From: Bacteroidota bacterium
GTDB lineage: Bacteria; Bacteroidota; Bacteroidia; AKYH767-A; OLB10
NCBI GenBank assembly: GCA_016709725.1
Contig: JADJMG010000001.1
Location: forward strand, 930,001 to 994,000
DNA: 64,000 nucleotides
Direction: 5' to 3'
Shown here: piece by piece, positions 1-8,732 of the stretch
Numbering within the stretch: the first letter of the stretch is position 1
How the letters are laid out: the number at the start of each line of letters is the position of its first letter
Program-made: the position numbers and the translations under genes
Notes under the pieces: model-generated
Told to the model about the DNA's origin: nothing
The model's input: only the letters and a program-made list of their open reading frames with translations
Database searches by the model: none

Positions 1-1087
1 TGTTCCATAAATAGGTGGCATTGGGAAATTGGGGAGATAATGTCGTGCTACCACAAGCAATAACATCACTTCCTAAACTAACGGGAATGAGTGCTGGACA
101 AACGGAAATGTTTTTACAATGAACATTCGTACCGCCACAAGTATCCGTAACCGTTAAACATACTTGATAAGTGCCAAAGGTCGCATAAGAATGGGAAGGA
201 TTGACGCTAGTATTTAACGGAGATGCATCACCGAAGTTCCAAGAATAACTTGCTGCATTCTGTGATGCATCGGTAAAATCAACAGTAGGATATGTGGTCA
301 CATAACTATAACTTGCTAAAGCGGGCGCTGGACAAATAATTACAGTGGTACAGGCAGTATCACTACTACAATTACCGGTAACATAAGAACAAACGTTGTA
401 TGTCCCGGGGGTGGCATAGGTATGGGTTGGATTAAAGACGGTGTCTAACGGTGATCCATCTCCGTAATCCCATACTGATGTAGCGGATGCTGAAAAGCCA
501 TTACTAAAGGAATAGATCGTTCCTCCCTGCCAAGTATAAGTTATATTAGCCGTTGTTACAGTATCATAATACATCCAAACCCTGCTGATGCTTCCCGCCG
601 TCTGCGCCCATAAATCATGTGGAACATTATTGCTTAAGTTGAACTGCATTCCAAAGCGGTATAACACTACAGGAAACCCATTAATACTTGTATGCGCAGT
701 AGAATCGCTATAAGAATTCACGTTATCCCTATTTCCTATAATAGCGATTCGATCCCCAACATTAACTTCAATATTTACTGGGATCATTCCAGTTGAGGTG
801 TCATTCTGTGTCAGGAAAAGAGTGGTGAATGAATTCGTGGTAGAAGGATAAATTAAAGGCACAGAGTCTAAACGAACCACCGCTATATTTTGTAGCCCAG
901 CAGAGGCATCGGTAGGAACCTCTAAACCAGTAATCGTGAAACACGTAGGAGAGGTGAACCAATAACCTCTCACATTCCCTGTGAATGTAGTGAATTGAGG
1001 AGGAAGAGGCATTTGAATATAGTTTTGTGCTATGGTTAAATGACCAATGCTTAAAAACAATAGAAGAGTGAGTAGATTTTTTTTCAT
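1..1087 (-). CDS. Secreted PKD-domain protein, 3' part cut by window edge
   Basis: Reading leftwards from the ATG at 1087 the frame stays open for about 362 codons to the window edge, so the C-terminus is missing. Residues 1-21 are a signal peptide ending in TIAQ. Two PKD-type repeats follow, each with a W-[DN]-[YF]-GD core (WDYGDGSP and WNFGDASP) and a GTY-x-V-C ending. Such beta-sandwich repeats are common in surface proteins exported by T9SS in Bacteroidota, so a gliding or adhesion-type surface role is plausible but inferred. A TAnnTTTG-like -7 element (TAAGTTTG, complement at 1114-1121) lies 27 bp upstream. The substrate or partner is unknown. Confidence 0.85.
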   Translation of the reverse strand, partial: MKKNLLTLLLFLSIGHLTIAQNYIQMPLPPQFTTFTGNVRGYWFTSPTCFTITGLEVPTDASAGLQNIAVVRLDSVPLIYPSTTNSFTTLFLTQNDTSTGMIPVNIEVNVGDRIAIIGNRDNVNSYSDSTAHTSINGFPVVLYRFGMQFNLSNNVPHDLWAQTAGSISRVWMYYDTVTTANITYTWQGGTIYSFSNGFSASATSVWDYGDGSPLDTVFNPTHTYATPGTYNVCSYVTGNCSSDTACTTVIICPAPALASYSYVTTYPTVDFTDASQNAASYSWNFGDASPLNTSVNPSHSYATFGTYQVCLTVTDTCGGTNVHCKNISVCPALIPVSLGSDVIACGSTTLSPQFPNATYLWN

Positions 1088-1273
1088 CGGATCCGGTTTA
1101 CTTGGTTGAATAACAAACTTAACAAAATTTTTTACAAAAAAAATGTGTTTCTTAGAATTAACCTTTTATCTCTTTCGTTGTTCCGATTTTTTAAACCATG
1201 AATTGATGATGAACATGGCTTTTTATCATAAAATAGACCCTGATTGGATCATTTTTATAGTAAAAGTAGATGG

Positions 1274-1281
1274 TATCTTTG
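1274..1281 (+). promoter_or_regulatory. -7 promoter element for peroxiredoxin gene
   Basis: TATCTTTG matches the Bacteroidota sigma-A -7 consensus TAnnTTTG. It would place the transcript start near 1287, about 54 bases before the ATG at 1341. A TTG at 1244-1246 is too far away (27-base spacer) to be a convincing -33 element. Confidence 0.55.
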
Positions 1282-1340
1282 CAGTCTGAAAAAATGGTAG
1301 AAAATCTATCAAAATTGAATTCAATTATAAAATAAAGAAA

Positions 1341-1988
1341 ATGGCAGTATTAGTTGGAAAAAAGGCACCTCATTTTATCGCAAAAGCGGTAATAAATGGT
1401 GGAGAAATTGTAGATGGATTTAGCTTAGATCAATTCATTGGAAAGAAATATGTAGTCTTGTTTTTTTACCCAAAAGATTTCACTTTCGTTTGTCCCACAG
1501 AGCTTCATGCTTTTCAAGAAAGCTTAGAAGAGTTTAAAAAAAGAGATGTAGAAGTAATCGCTTGCTCAACCGACACGGAGCAATCTCATTGGGGTTGGTT
1601 ACAAATGACCGCACATCAAGGGGGAATCAAGGGAGTAATGTATCCTATTGTTGCTGATACAAACAAAACCATTTCGGCTGCTTATGATGTTTTAGCTGGT
1701 GAATATTTTACCGACGATGAAGGAACCCTTCATGCCGATGGTGAAATGGTAGCATACCGTGGATTATTTCTCATTGACAAAAAAGGTATCGTACAACATC
1801 AACTTGTAAATAATATGCCTTTAGGTCGCAATGTTCAAGAAGCGCTGCGTGTTGTAGATGCACTACAATTCAATGAGGAGAATGGTGAGGTTTGCCCTGC
1901 TAATTGGGTGGCTGGTGCTGAAGGAATGAAAGCAACACACGAAGGTATTGCTGGATATTTAGCTTCTCAAGTTGCGGAATTAAATTAA
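1341..1988 (+). CDS. ahpC: 2-Cys peroxiredoxin (AhpC/Prx1 family)
   Basis: This cytosolic thiol peroxidase reduces H2O2, organic peroxides and peroxynitrite. The protein has 215 residues, normal for the Prx1/AhpC subfamily. The peroxidatic cysteine is Cys51 in FTFVCPTEL, and the resolving cysteine is Cys185 in GEVCPANW, so this is a typical two-cysteine enzyme. No AhpF-type reductase lies nearby, so thioredoxin may recycle it (inference). It is a single gene with its own -7 element and a strong terminator at 2016-2055. The gene could equally be called tsaA or prx; the family assignment is secure. Confidence 0.95.
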   Translation: MAVLVGKKAPHFIAKAVINGGEIVDGFSLDQFIGKKYVVLFFYPKDFTFVCPTELHAFQESLEEFKKRDVEVIACSTDTEQSHWGWLQMTAHQGGIKGVMYPIVADTNKTISAAYDVLAGEYFTDDEGTLHADGEMVAYRGLFLIDKKGIVQHQLVNNMPLGRNVQEALRVVDALQFNEENGEVCPANWVAGAEGMKATHEGIAGYLASQVAELN

Positions 1989-2015
1989 AAGAAGATTTCT
2001 TCTTGGTCATATTTC

Positions 2016-2055
2016 GATAAAAAAATCCCTAACAGCTGTTGGGGATTTTTTTATC
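2016..2055. terminator. Bidirectional intrinsic terminator
   Basis: This 40-base nearly perfect palindrome has a stem centred on AACAGCTGTT, with A-rich and T-rich flanks that give a U-tract on either strand. It lies between the convergent ends of the peroxiredoxin gene and the di-haem cytochrome gene and can serve both. Confidence 0.85.
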
Positions 2056-2076
2056 AATAGTATTTTTAAAATGGCT

Positions 2077-3279
2077 CTACAATGAATTCAAAAATTTAAG
2101 TAACGCTGATTTTTCTGAAGCCGAAAGGTTCTGATACTTCGTTTTACTATTCAACGCTTCTCCACCATGCATTAATATGGCGCCCTCAATACTGGTTGCT
2201 CTACCATCATGCATCAAGAAAAATTGACCGCCTTGCGATTTCGGTGAAAGTCCCAGCCCCCACAATGCGGGCGTTTTCCATTCGTATGTTTTCGCATTTC
2301 CTTCTGTATATCCATCATCCAATCCCCCTCCTACATCATGTAAAAGTAAGTCGGTGTACGGATGAATGGTTTTATTGGATAAGGCATCAACCGTGGAGGT
2401 CCCTGTCGTCAAAGTAGGTGTGTGGCATTTATCGCAATCCACATTACTAAAAAGTTGTCGACCAAAATTAACTGTGGCATCCTGCTGATTTCTTTGGATG
2501 GGTGCTTTTAATGTTTGAACATAAAAAACCACATTCAACACTTCTTGAGTGGAAACTTCTGGATCTATTTCTTGGTAAGTATATACATCATGGGGTTCAT
2601 AAATGGAGGTGATTCCCATATCTTGATTGTAGGCATTCGCAATTTGTTGAAGCAAATTAAAAACGCCCGCCTTCTTTCCAAATCGGCCGATGTACTTTCC
2701 ATTTTGTTGAATCGCGTTCGTTGGAGGTTGAACGTATGCTGGAATATTAATCCAATTAGGAACGCCCGAAATCCCATCTCCATTTGCATCATTGGGATCT
2801 GACAACCCCATGATATCTGCATCCGATACGAGTTCAAGAAAACCAAGTCCTGTTGTTCCTGGAGGTGTGATTCGAGTAAATGTCGCTCCCGCCGGAATCT
2901 GCTCGGGTGTATAGCCTGGAAGCGCTCTGTTTTGCAGTTGAGGTCCGCCTAAATGCAAAAATTGATTTCCAGAACTATCGACCTGACCAAAACGAGTCAA
3001 TGTTGTAAAGGGATGGCCTTTTCCATCTCCCGCATGGCAAGATCCGCAGCTTGATGCTACAAAAACGGATCCTAATCCAGAGCTTTCCGTAAAGATGCGC
3101 GCATTAAACGCGTTATCTCCCTGTAAAAATTGTGCATTTTGGCTATGGGTTAAACCCGCCACAGGTCCATCGAGTATTTCATCTTCCGCAGGAGCTTCCG
3201 GTGATAATTTCTCACAAGAATACAAGGAAACCATGGATCCTACTAGAATCACCATTATGGCTAATTGCTTTTTATTCAT
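2077..3279 (-). CDS. Di-haem c-type cytochrome lipoprotein (DUF1111, putative thiol oxidoreductase/peroxidase)
   Basis: The 400-residue protein begins with a lipoprotein signal (lipobox LYSC, acylated Cys22), so it should be anchored in the periplasm or outer membrane. Two haem-binding CxxCH motifs are present: CGSCH at residues 78-82 and CDKCH near residue 277. The motif SxKTIHPYTDLLLHDVG and the C-terminal LMHDGRA...GEA segment are typical of DUF1111 di-haem oxidoreductases, relatives of MauG/cytochrome c peroxidase. In other bacteria such genes often sit with iron or imelysin genes; here the gene diverges from a DtxR/MntR-type regulator with a shared palindromic operator. This suggests metal-dependent expression (inference). 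The substrate is unknown. Confidence 0.87.
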   Translation of the reverse strand: MNKKQLAIMVILVGSMVSLYSCEKLSPEAPAEDEILDGPVAGLTHSQNAQFLQGDNAFNARIFTESSGLGSVFVASSCGSCHAGDGKGHPFTTLTRFGQVDSSGNQFLHLGGPQLQNRALPGYTPEQIPAGATFTRITPPGTTGLGFLELVSDADIMGLSDPNDANGDGISGVPNWINIPAYVQPPTNAIQQNGKYIGRFGKKAGVFNLLQQIANAYNQDMGITSIYEPHDVYTYQEIDPEVSTQEVLNVVFYVQTLKAPIQRNQQDATVNFGRQLFSNVDCDKCHTPTLTTGTSTVDALSNKTIHPYTDLLLHDVGGGLDDGYTEGNAKTYEWKTPALWGLGLSPKSQGGQFFLMHDGRATSIEGAILMHGGEALNSKTKYQNLSASEKSALLKFLNSL

Positions 3280-3321
3280 TGCGGTATTTTATTTTTTTAA
3301 TCTCAGTAAAATAAGACTCGA

Positions 3322-3377
3322 CAAATATACAAAATTAGACTTGTCTAATAAACTAAATTTAATTTTTATTACTTTTG
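3322..3377. promoter_or_regulatory. Divergent promoters around a DtxR/MntR-type palindromic operator
   Basis: A perfect 16-base palindrome, ATTAGACTTGTCTAAT (3334-3349), lies between two opposed -7 elements: TATATTTG on the minus strand (complement at 3322-3329) for the cytochrome gene, and TACTTTTG on the plus strand (3370-3377) for the regulator. The palindrome overlaps the expected -33 regions of both, which is the classic position for repression. DtxR-family operators elsewhere are also TTAG-rich palindromes. That the neighbouring regulator binds here is inferred. Confidence 0.72.
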
Positions 3378-3398
3378 ATGCCCATTCCACATGAAACT

Positions 3399-4052
3399 AT
3401 GCGCTCTTTAACCGAAGAAAATTACTTAAAAGCCATTTATCGAATTTCCCTAAACAAGAAATTAAAGATTTCACCCACAGCCATTGCCGATGAGATGGGG
3501 GTTAGTGCCGCTTCGGTTATTGATATGATCAAGAAGCTCAGTGAAAAGAAACTGATTTCATACGATAAGGTGAAAGGGGCAAAACTTTTAGAGCGCGGAC
3601 AAAAAGAGGCGGTAGCCATCATCCGAAACCATCGTTTATGGGAAGTGTTCTTACTCGAAAAACTCAATTACTCATGGGATGAAATTCACGATATAGCCGA
3701 ACAACTCGAACACGTGAAACATCCCGAATTGGCAGATCGCTTGGATGCGTTTTTAGGTCATCCCGAATATGATCCTCATGGTGATCCTATTCCCAAATCG
3801 AACGGAGATATTCCAACTACCGTGAAAACGCTCCTTTCTGAAATTGAAATTGGAAAAAGTTGTCGGGTCGTTGCTGTAAAAGATACCTCTTCTGTTTTTC
3901 TACAATACCTGGTTCAACTTTCCGTGAATATTGGAACTAAAATAAAAGTGCTGGACATTGTTCCCTTCGATAATTCGATGTTGCTGCAAATTGGAAAAGA
4001 AATTAAGACGACCGTTAGCAAGAGATTTGCGGAAAGCTTACTGGTAGATTAA
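3399..4052 (+). CDS. mntR: DtxR/MntR-family metal-dependent transcriptional repressor
   Basis: This is a 217-residue dimeric DNA-binding regulator with an N-terminal winged helix (about 1-65), a metal-binding and dimerisation region (66-135) and a C-terminal FeoA/SH3-like domain (about 150-217). Ligand positions are visible: His78, Glu82, and IHDIAEQLEHV at 96-106. Glu101 aligns with Cys102 of DtxR and the Glu of B. subtilis MntR, favouring manganese over iron, although Asn8 replaces the MntR Asp8. The start at 3399 gives the family-typical SLTEENYLKAIY N-terminus. Upstream in-frame TTG and ATG codons at 3375 and 3378 overlap the -7 element and are unlikely. It probably controls itself and the divergent cytochrome. 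Confidence 0.85.
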   Translation: MRSLTEENYLKAIYRISLNKKLKISPTAIADEMGVSAASVIDMIKKLSEKKLISYDKVKGAKLLERGQKEAVAIIRNHRLWEVFLLEKLNYSWDEIHDIAEQLEHVKHPELADRLDAFLGHPEYDPHGDPIPKSNGDIPTTVKTLLSEIEIGKSCRVVAVKDTSSVFLQYLVQLSVNIGTKIKVLDIVPFDNSMLLQIGKEIKTTVSKRFAESLLVD

Positions 4053-4124
4053 AATAATTATACGTGAGGAATTCGATGGTTTGGTTAAAAGAAGTAAATA
4101 CTTGATCCTCTTAAAACATCGAAT

Positions 4125-4376
4125 TTACCTATTTTTCTTTTCCTTCTCGATGATAGCATTTACATGCGGTTCTTTATTTTTCATCAGATTTAAACCGTAA
4201 GTATAATTCGTAGAAAGGATAACATCGTTGCAGTCGAAGTGCTTTATGGTGCCATCTTTTACGAGTGCAATTACCCAACAAGTATTTTGATGCATGCCAT
4301 AGTCGATGATAAAAAGAGCCTGCCCACTACCGAGAGGCGTTTCAACTAAGATGGAAGGGTTTAATTGGTGAATCAT
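4125..4376 (-). CDS. Small conserved-looking protein of unknown function
   Basis: An 83-residue soluble protein whose first half alternates hydrophobic residues (LVETPLGSGQALFIID, TCWVIALVKDG), like a small beta-barrel or SH3-like fold, followed by a charged Lys/Glu-rich tail (IIEKEKKNR). I do not recognise a named family. The ATG directly follows the stop of a 35-codon ORF on the same strand, suggesting a translationally coupled pair. Base composition and the strand of its neighbours fit a real gene, but size alone makes it uncertain. Confidence 0.55.
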   Translation of the reverse strand: MIHQLNPSILVETPLGSGQALFIIDYGMHQNTCWVIALVKDGTIKHFDCNDVILSTNYTYGLNLMKNKEPHVNAIIEKEKKNR

Positions 4377-4484
4377 TTACGGGTATGTTACAAAATCAAG
4401 TGTTGCTCGTTCTGATTCTTCAAGGGAAATGTTTTCTGGTTTGTTAATTAGAATTAATGCACACTTAGTTTTAAAATCCTTCAT
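4377..4484 (-). CDS. Possible 35-residue leader-like ORF
   Basis: The ORF starts at the ATG at 4484 (MKDFKTKCALILINKP) and ends with TAA at 4377-4379, immediately abutting the ATG of the next gene. The C-terminal DFVTYP segment and perfect stop/start adjacency suggest a coupled small ORF rather than chance, but nothing else supports it and no family is recognised. Confidence 0.3.
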   Translation of the reverse strand: MKDFKTKCALILINKPENISLEESERATLDFVTYP

Positions 4485-4838
4485 TACTTTTAAGAGGACT
4501 TCTATTTTTCTCGCGCGAACTTTCGAATAGTATTTGCGTGTTTACTGTTTACTTGGGAAAGGGGGAAGTGTTAAAGCAGTGATCGCTTAAAATAAGTTTT
4601 ACTTATGTTCCTGCAGGATTGTTGTTTAATTGTTAAGAATAGGCAAACCTTATCATCAACACGATTCTGCGTTACTGCTATATCGGCTTCAACTACTTTT
4701 CCCCTTTTTATCTTTTAAGTGTTTTCCTCTTCCAATGCTGAGTTTACTTTCGTGCCTGTTCGCGATTGGCAAACCTATTTCATTAGTGCCATCGTCAACC
4801 AGTACTTACATTGTTGTGGGATACTTAAAATTGTGATA
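4485..4838. other. Non-coding stretch, nothing recognised
   Basis: About 350 bases between the small ORFs and the PA2169-family gene. The only ORF (plus strand, 68 codons from 4630) has a Leu/Ser/Phe-biased translation without domain logic and looks like noise. No hairpin with a U-tract, tRNA or promoter stands out. Confidence 0.5.
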
Positions 4839-5303
4839 TCAACTTTCTACTTCTACTAATGCATCACGCATGGTTTTTACTTTGTCGTGATCGGCTTTTA
4901 TCAGTGCGTGCTGTGCGTTCAACAGGGTTTGTTGTGCAGCGGTGATATCTCCTATATTATCTCTTAAAGCTTTGTTATAGGTATCAACGGCTACGTCTTC
5001 GCCATATTCACAAGAATCGAGAATTGCTTTTCGGTCTTTCCCGGTGAGTGCTGCCTTTACATCCATCCATACACGAAAAAATTTTCCTGATGTCATGGTT
5101 CCTTCAGCTACTTCACCACCCAATCTGGTCACTTCACTTACTAATTCTTGCTTGCATTTGCGACTTGTTGAAATAAACTGTCCAAACAATGTTTTAAGGT
5201 CTTGCTCTTCCGTTTCTTTCGTTGCTGTTTCATAACCTTCAATTCTATCATTATTGATGGTGATGAGTGTATTTAACACTTCAATTGATTTTTCTTTTTC
5301 CAT
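4839..5303 (-). CDS. PA2169-family four-helix-bundle protein (DUF2383)
   Basis: The 154-residue, highly charged, all-helical protein has the DUF2383/PA2169 layout: an N-terminal helix EVLNTLITINNDRIEGYETA, then a helix with LKTLFGQFISTSRKCKQEL, and a C-terminal pair around EYGEDVAVDTYNKAL. The ferritin-like bundle is typical of stress-associated proteins of unknown biochemical activity. There is no signal peptide, so it should be cytosolic. It lies 18 bases downstream of the secreted DUF6799-type gene on the same strand, consistent with co-transcription. The family call is by pattern; the function remains unknown. Confidence 0.82.
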   Translation of the reverse strand: MEKEKSIEVLNTLITINNDRIEGYETATKETEEQDLKTLFGQFISTSRKCKQELVSEVTRLGGEVAEGTMTSGKFFRVWMDVKAALTGKDRKAILDSCEYGEDVAVDTYNKALRDNIGDITAAQQTLLNAQHALIKADHDKVKTMRDALVEVES

Positions 5304-5321
5304 TTTGTCTGTTTATTTTAA

Positions 5322-5882
5322 TTAATACGTTTTGGGTGTTGATGGTGCGGTAGGCTTAGATGGTTTTGCGGGCGTTTCGGGATTCATTGAAATCGTATAG
5401 CCATAAATGTCCATGTGTTGGCCTTCTTTCATCATTGTTTTTGTGCCACCTTTTTTCATGTAGTAGCCATTGCTCATGATTACTGTTCCATTAGAAAGCG
5501 TGACGTCTTTCTCCATCATACTCACTTTTCCATCTTTCACCACCATCATTTTTCCGTTTTGAATCGTGTAACCGTCAGGATGTTTTGTTAACGTATCTTG
5601 ATTCATTCTTGAATCATCGTTGTATTGTGTATTTTGATTGCTGTTATTCCTGCTGGTATCTTGGTACAAGGTTCCGCTTTTATTGTTCGGGGTATTTCTA
5701 TCTTGGTTTTGACTATTGTTCCTGTCTTGATTTTGATTATTATCTTGACTTGGAGTTTGTATCATTTCGTCGCTTCCCTTGTTGATGTTAGGTGGACTCA
5801 TTGGGTTCCTTGTTGAATCGGACTGTGCATTTGCTCCCGCTGAGATTATGATTGCTGTAATTACTACGAGAACTGTTTTCAT
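5322..5882 (-). CDS. Secreted Asn/Gln-rich protein with DUF6799-like repeats
   Basis: This 186-residue protein has a signal peptide (1-19, ending AGANAQ), then a low-complexity Asn/Gln/Asp-rich linker (about 30-95) with repeats such as NQNQDRNNSQNQDRN. A C-terminal region (about 100-170) repeats the pattern N-G-x-M-x-V-x-[KD]-G-K, as in QNGKMMVVKDGK and SNGYYMKKGGT, matching the DUF6799 family found in Bacteroidota periplasmic proteins. It ends in a Pro/Thr/Lys-rich tail. It probably forms a bicistron with the PA2169-family gene. The function is unknown; a periplasmic stress role is only a guess from its neighbour. Confidence 0.75.
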   Translation of the reverse strand: MKTVLVVITAIIISAGANAQSDSTRNPMSPPNINKGSDEMIQTPSQDNNQNQDRNNSQNQDRNTPNNKSGTLYQDTSRNNSNQNTQYNDDSRMNQDTLTKHPDGYTIQNGKMMVVKDGKVSMMEKDVTLSNGTVIMSNGYYMKKGGTKTMMKEGQHMDIYGYTISMNPETPAKPSKPTAPSTPKTY

Positions 5883-6500
5883 CTTTATTTTGTTTGATTA
5901 AAATTTATTTTACTGTTTATATGTATCATGTAAACCTTACCTAAAAGCCTAGCTCTATGGGATTAAATTGTCATTTTCATTAGGCATGGATTTCATTTCT
6001 GATTTTACTTTTCCAGTCTTATTTATGATCATTGCGACCCTTCTTTAGAATTATAGCCTATTGATCGATAGATATATCAATATTGGAACTATTATAATAC
6101 AAAGGTGAGGTGGTTCGACAAAGCAACCATTACACAATTCTTTAAAAGGTTTGCAAGATTCACAGATACGCACAAAAAAGGCTGCCTGGTAATGGCAACT
6201 TTTTAGTAAATTGAGGAAAGACAATAAATGCCTTCCTTTCTTTTTTGACTGTTAAAATTTTTACTTTGAACCCATGATATTTAAATAAACTAGCAAACAT
6301 AAAATTGCTTCACGGATATTTCTTGTTTGCGATTTTTGTTTCAGGCGCTTGAGAGCGAGCGTGTTAAGGGGAGGTTTTAGTACTGCACGTTGCGACCAAG
6401 CCCTGTTGCGGTGTTTCTGCTATCGGCTTCAGGATCTGGATGGGCTGTTTTTTTTTGCCCGTCATTCTAATGTACCTCGTGTCCCCGTTTACTTTCTTTT
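5883..6500. other. Long non-coding stretch with one imperfect hairpin
   Basis: About 620 bases without a convincing ORF. At 6175-6204 an imperfect hairpin (AAAAGGCTGCC, loop TGGTAAT, GGCAACTTTT) resembles an intrinsic terminator with one mismatch and one wobble pair. The 6340-6480 part is more GC-rich than its surroundings and may be a relic of a lost gene or repeat. No RNA gene is recognised. Confidence 0.45.
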
Positions 6501-6641
6501 CTAGGTAGCCAACTTAATATCCTTTCTTCTTTGATAAGGTTCTTTCAGTTGGCTGAACTTTTTATAATCATGTTTAAAGTACTTGGTTTGTCCAAGACAA
6601 TTAATTGAAATAAAAAGTAAAAGTATAAATATTTTTTTCAT
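6501..6641 (-). pseudogene. N-terminal remnant of a secreted protein
   Basis: From the ATG at 6641 the sequence reads a good signal peptide (MKKIFILLLFISINCLGQ) and about 28 further residues (ending KDIKLAT) before a TAG at 6501-6503. A complete signal peptide on a 46-residue product suggests the 5' end of a gene that lost its remainder, or a frameshift just before the stop. No family is recognised in the remaining mature part. Confidence 0.42.
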
Positions 6642-6695
6642 TGCCTTTCACAGAAATTACGCTAACAATATCCTTATCGCTACGGTTATCTATTT

Positions 6696-7744
6696 TTACT
6701 TCTCCACCACCAACTTCCCGCTTGCGTTCAAACTATTCACGGTCCACAAATAAACTCCGCTTTGTAAATTACTCACGTAAAAGGAATATTGCTTCATTCC
6801 TTTCAATGAAGTTTCACGTATCACTTTTCCGTTGATATCATAAAGCTGGAAAATATCGTCCTTGGTTCCTTCCTGTGGCAAAGAAACATTAACCAGGTTG
6901 GATGTTGGATTTGGGAATACATGAACAGTGGTGGTTGCTGATGGATTTTCGCCTACCGATGTGGTAAACCAATTATACAGATAGGAGCTTCGGCTGCATT
7001 GTGTTCCTGCGCTATCTGCTTCCAGTGTTAATACTATTGATGGTTGCGATCCTTTAAACCAACGGTAGAGTGTGTTCTGTTCGATGGATGGCGGAGAAAA
7101 CGAAAAATAAATTCCATTTCCTGCCGTATCGGCTAACAAGCTATCTGTAATAATTTCGGTTTGCTTCGTCCGAAGTGTATTAGCGTGAGTTACTCCTGGC
7201 AATTGAAGAGCACCATATCCATCGCATAAAAATGAAACATTTACTTGATGCACAAATCGAATATAGGGCAATGCTGTATCGATATCAACAACGTATTTAT
7301 ACATACTGTTATAGTTGTCTAAGTATGTGAATGGTGTTGGAACAAATCGATAAGTTGGAGCAAATGGAATTGCATTTTGTCCAAAGGGTGGTTCACTGTA
7401 TAGAAATAATACCCATCTAAATAGAGTCCAGAAATATTACTGGTGACATATAAATATGAGCTATCTTCTTCTTGATGAATTGCTAAATTAGAACTAGGAA
7501 AGTCACTTGCACCATAGGGTGTACTCGCAGCCGTTAAAAGACTAGTGGTATCAAGCGTTGTTGTCAAAAGACCCGAATAGTTCCATGTTTGATTGGCTCC
7601 TCCGGGAGTAATCGTTGCATTATAAAATTCATCTACGGCTTCAATCCATGTTTGGCCAGCAGGAGGTAGGTGGGTGCTGTTGATAGTGATTTGTGCAGAT
7701 GCTTGTAGTGCAAATATCAATGCAAGAAGTAGAATTTTTTTCAT
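6696..7744 (-). pseudogene. T9SS-sorted secreted protein, broken by a frameshift
   Basis: Two leftward frames belong to one gene. The first (7744 to 7319) has a signal peptide (LIFALQASAQ) and a beta-rich mature part reading up to DGYYFYTVN. Near 7395-7410 the sense jumps to the other frame (EPPFGQNAIPFAPTYRF), which continues to 6696. The C-terminus (about the last 75 residues, starting VHVFPNPTSNLVNVSL) is a type A T9SS sorting domain: FPNP motif, IFQLYDINGKVI, SGVYLWTV. The protein would be exported across the outer membrane and attached or released. Removal of one base restores a protein of about 350 residues. A real lesion and a consensus error are both possible; no enzymatic domain was recognised. 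Confidence 0.8.
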
Positions 7745-7757
7745 GATGATTGTTGAA

Positions 7758-8732
7758 TCAGACTATAAATGTAATAATACCAATTGAACTTATTATTTGA
7801 ACCCATATTAATTTTCTTGTAGGGGCGCATTGCAATGCGCCCCTACTTCTTCGTAAAAACATAAAGCAATGACGAATTTTTATCGATATCTTTTTCCCTT
7901 TGATGGTCGTTTGCATTCCATACCACATGGCCGAAATGAAGTTTTTTGATCCGTTTTTATACCCTCCACTCAATAGCGAAATGTAAAAAGGATCAAAGAA
8001 TAAGGGTTGAATACTATGACATTCAAAACCGGCATTCGCCATCAATTGGAGCATGGGCTTTCTGCTAAAGTGATACAAATGACGTGGAACATCGTATGCC
8101 GCCCAATGGGGTCCATATATTTCGGCTTCATAGGCAGTCCTGTTCGGCACCGCAATCACCAACACCCCTTTCGAGCTCAAGCATCTTTTAAGTTGATCTA
8201 CAGTCTCCTTTAGCTGATGTACGTGTTCTAATACATGCCATAAGGTAATGGCGCCAAATTGTCCTGATGGAAGTTCTTTTAGATGCTCTGGTCGGTCCAC
8301 ATTCAACGAATGGTTTTCAATTGCTAGTTTTCGAGCATCATCATCGGGTTCTAAGCCGGCACAAACCCATCCTTCTGCCTTTGCACCCGCTAAAAATTCT
8401 CCAGTACCACAGCCATAGTCAAGAAGAGTTCTTGGAGTGGGGTTTAAAGTACTTATAAAATCAAGTTTTGTACGAATTGCGCGCTTCCTTGCTATCTGAT
8501 AAAGGCTATTCATTAATCCTTTACCACTGTTGGTATGACTAATGTAGTCGCTTGATTTATAGTATTTACCAATTGAATGGGCTTCAGGACGAGGATTCGT
8601 GTACACGAAGTCGCAAGCAGGACATTTTACGAGTTGGAAAAGCTCTTCCGACACGGTATAATCTTTTACTTCTAAGAAGGGCAACGACCCATTTTGTCCA
8701 CATACAGGACAATGTTCAAGCAACTCAGGCAT
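7758..8732 (-). CDS. Class I SAM-dependent methyltransferase with N-terminal zinc ribbon
   Basis: The N-terminus carries two CxxC pairs (CPVCG at 8-12 and CPACD near 37-41), a small zinc ribbon. A Rossmann methyltransferase domain follows, with SAM-binding LLDYGCGTGEFL (about 103-114) and the post-I and motif IV region ITLWHVLEHV. It may act on a cell-surface glycolipid or polysaccharide precursor, as relatives do (inference). The last 40 residues look wrong: shifting frame at the T5/C3 run 7891-7898 gives a family-like ending (SSLLYVFTKK) with a stop at 7843-7845, just inside the 28-base palindrome at 7819-7846. A -7 element (TACTTTTG, complement 8772-8779) lies upstream. Confidence 0.82.
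   Translation of the reverse strand: MPELLEHCPVCGQNGSLPFLEVKDYTVSEELFQLVKCPACDFVYTNPRPEAHSIGKYYKSSDYISHTNSGKGLMNSLYQIARKRAIRTKLDFISTLNPTPRTLLDYGCGTGEFLAGAKAEGWVCAGLEPDDDARKLAIENHSLNVDRPEHLKELPSGQFGAITLWHVLEHVHQLKETVDQLKRCLSSKGVLVIAVPNRTAYEAEIYGPHWAAYDVPRHLYHFSRKPMLQLMANAGFECHSIQPLFFDPFYISLLSGGYKNGSKNFISAMWYGMQTTIKGKKISIKIRHCFMFLRRSRGALQCAPTRKLIWVQIISSIGIITFIV
7819..7846. repeat. 28-base perfect REP-type palindrome
   Basis: GTAGGGGCGCATTG followed by its exact complement makes a perfect 28-base palindrome. The sequence class GTAGGGGCG...CGCCCCTAC is a dispersed intergenic repeat known in many bacterial genomes. It overlaps the corrected 3' end of the methyltransferase gene. No U-tract follows on either strand, so it is not a plain terminator. 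Confidence 0.8.

Noticed and set aside
4630..4836. 68-codon plus-strand ORF
   Set aside because: Leu/Phe/Ser-biased translation without signal or domain, no promoter element; looks like chance.
4655..6450. Shared CTGCTAT..CGGCTTCA string at about 4675 and 6416 as a dispersed repeat
   Set aside because: The match is short, and flanks do not align.
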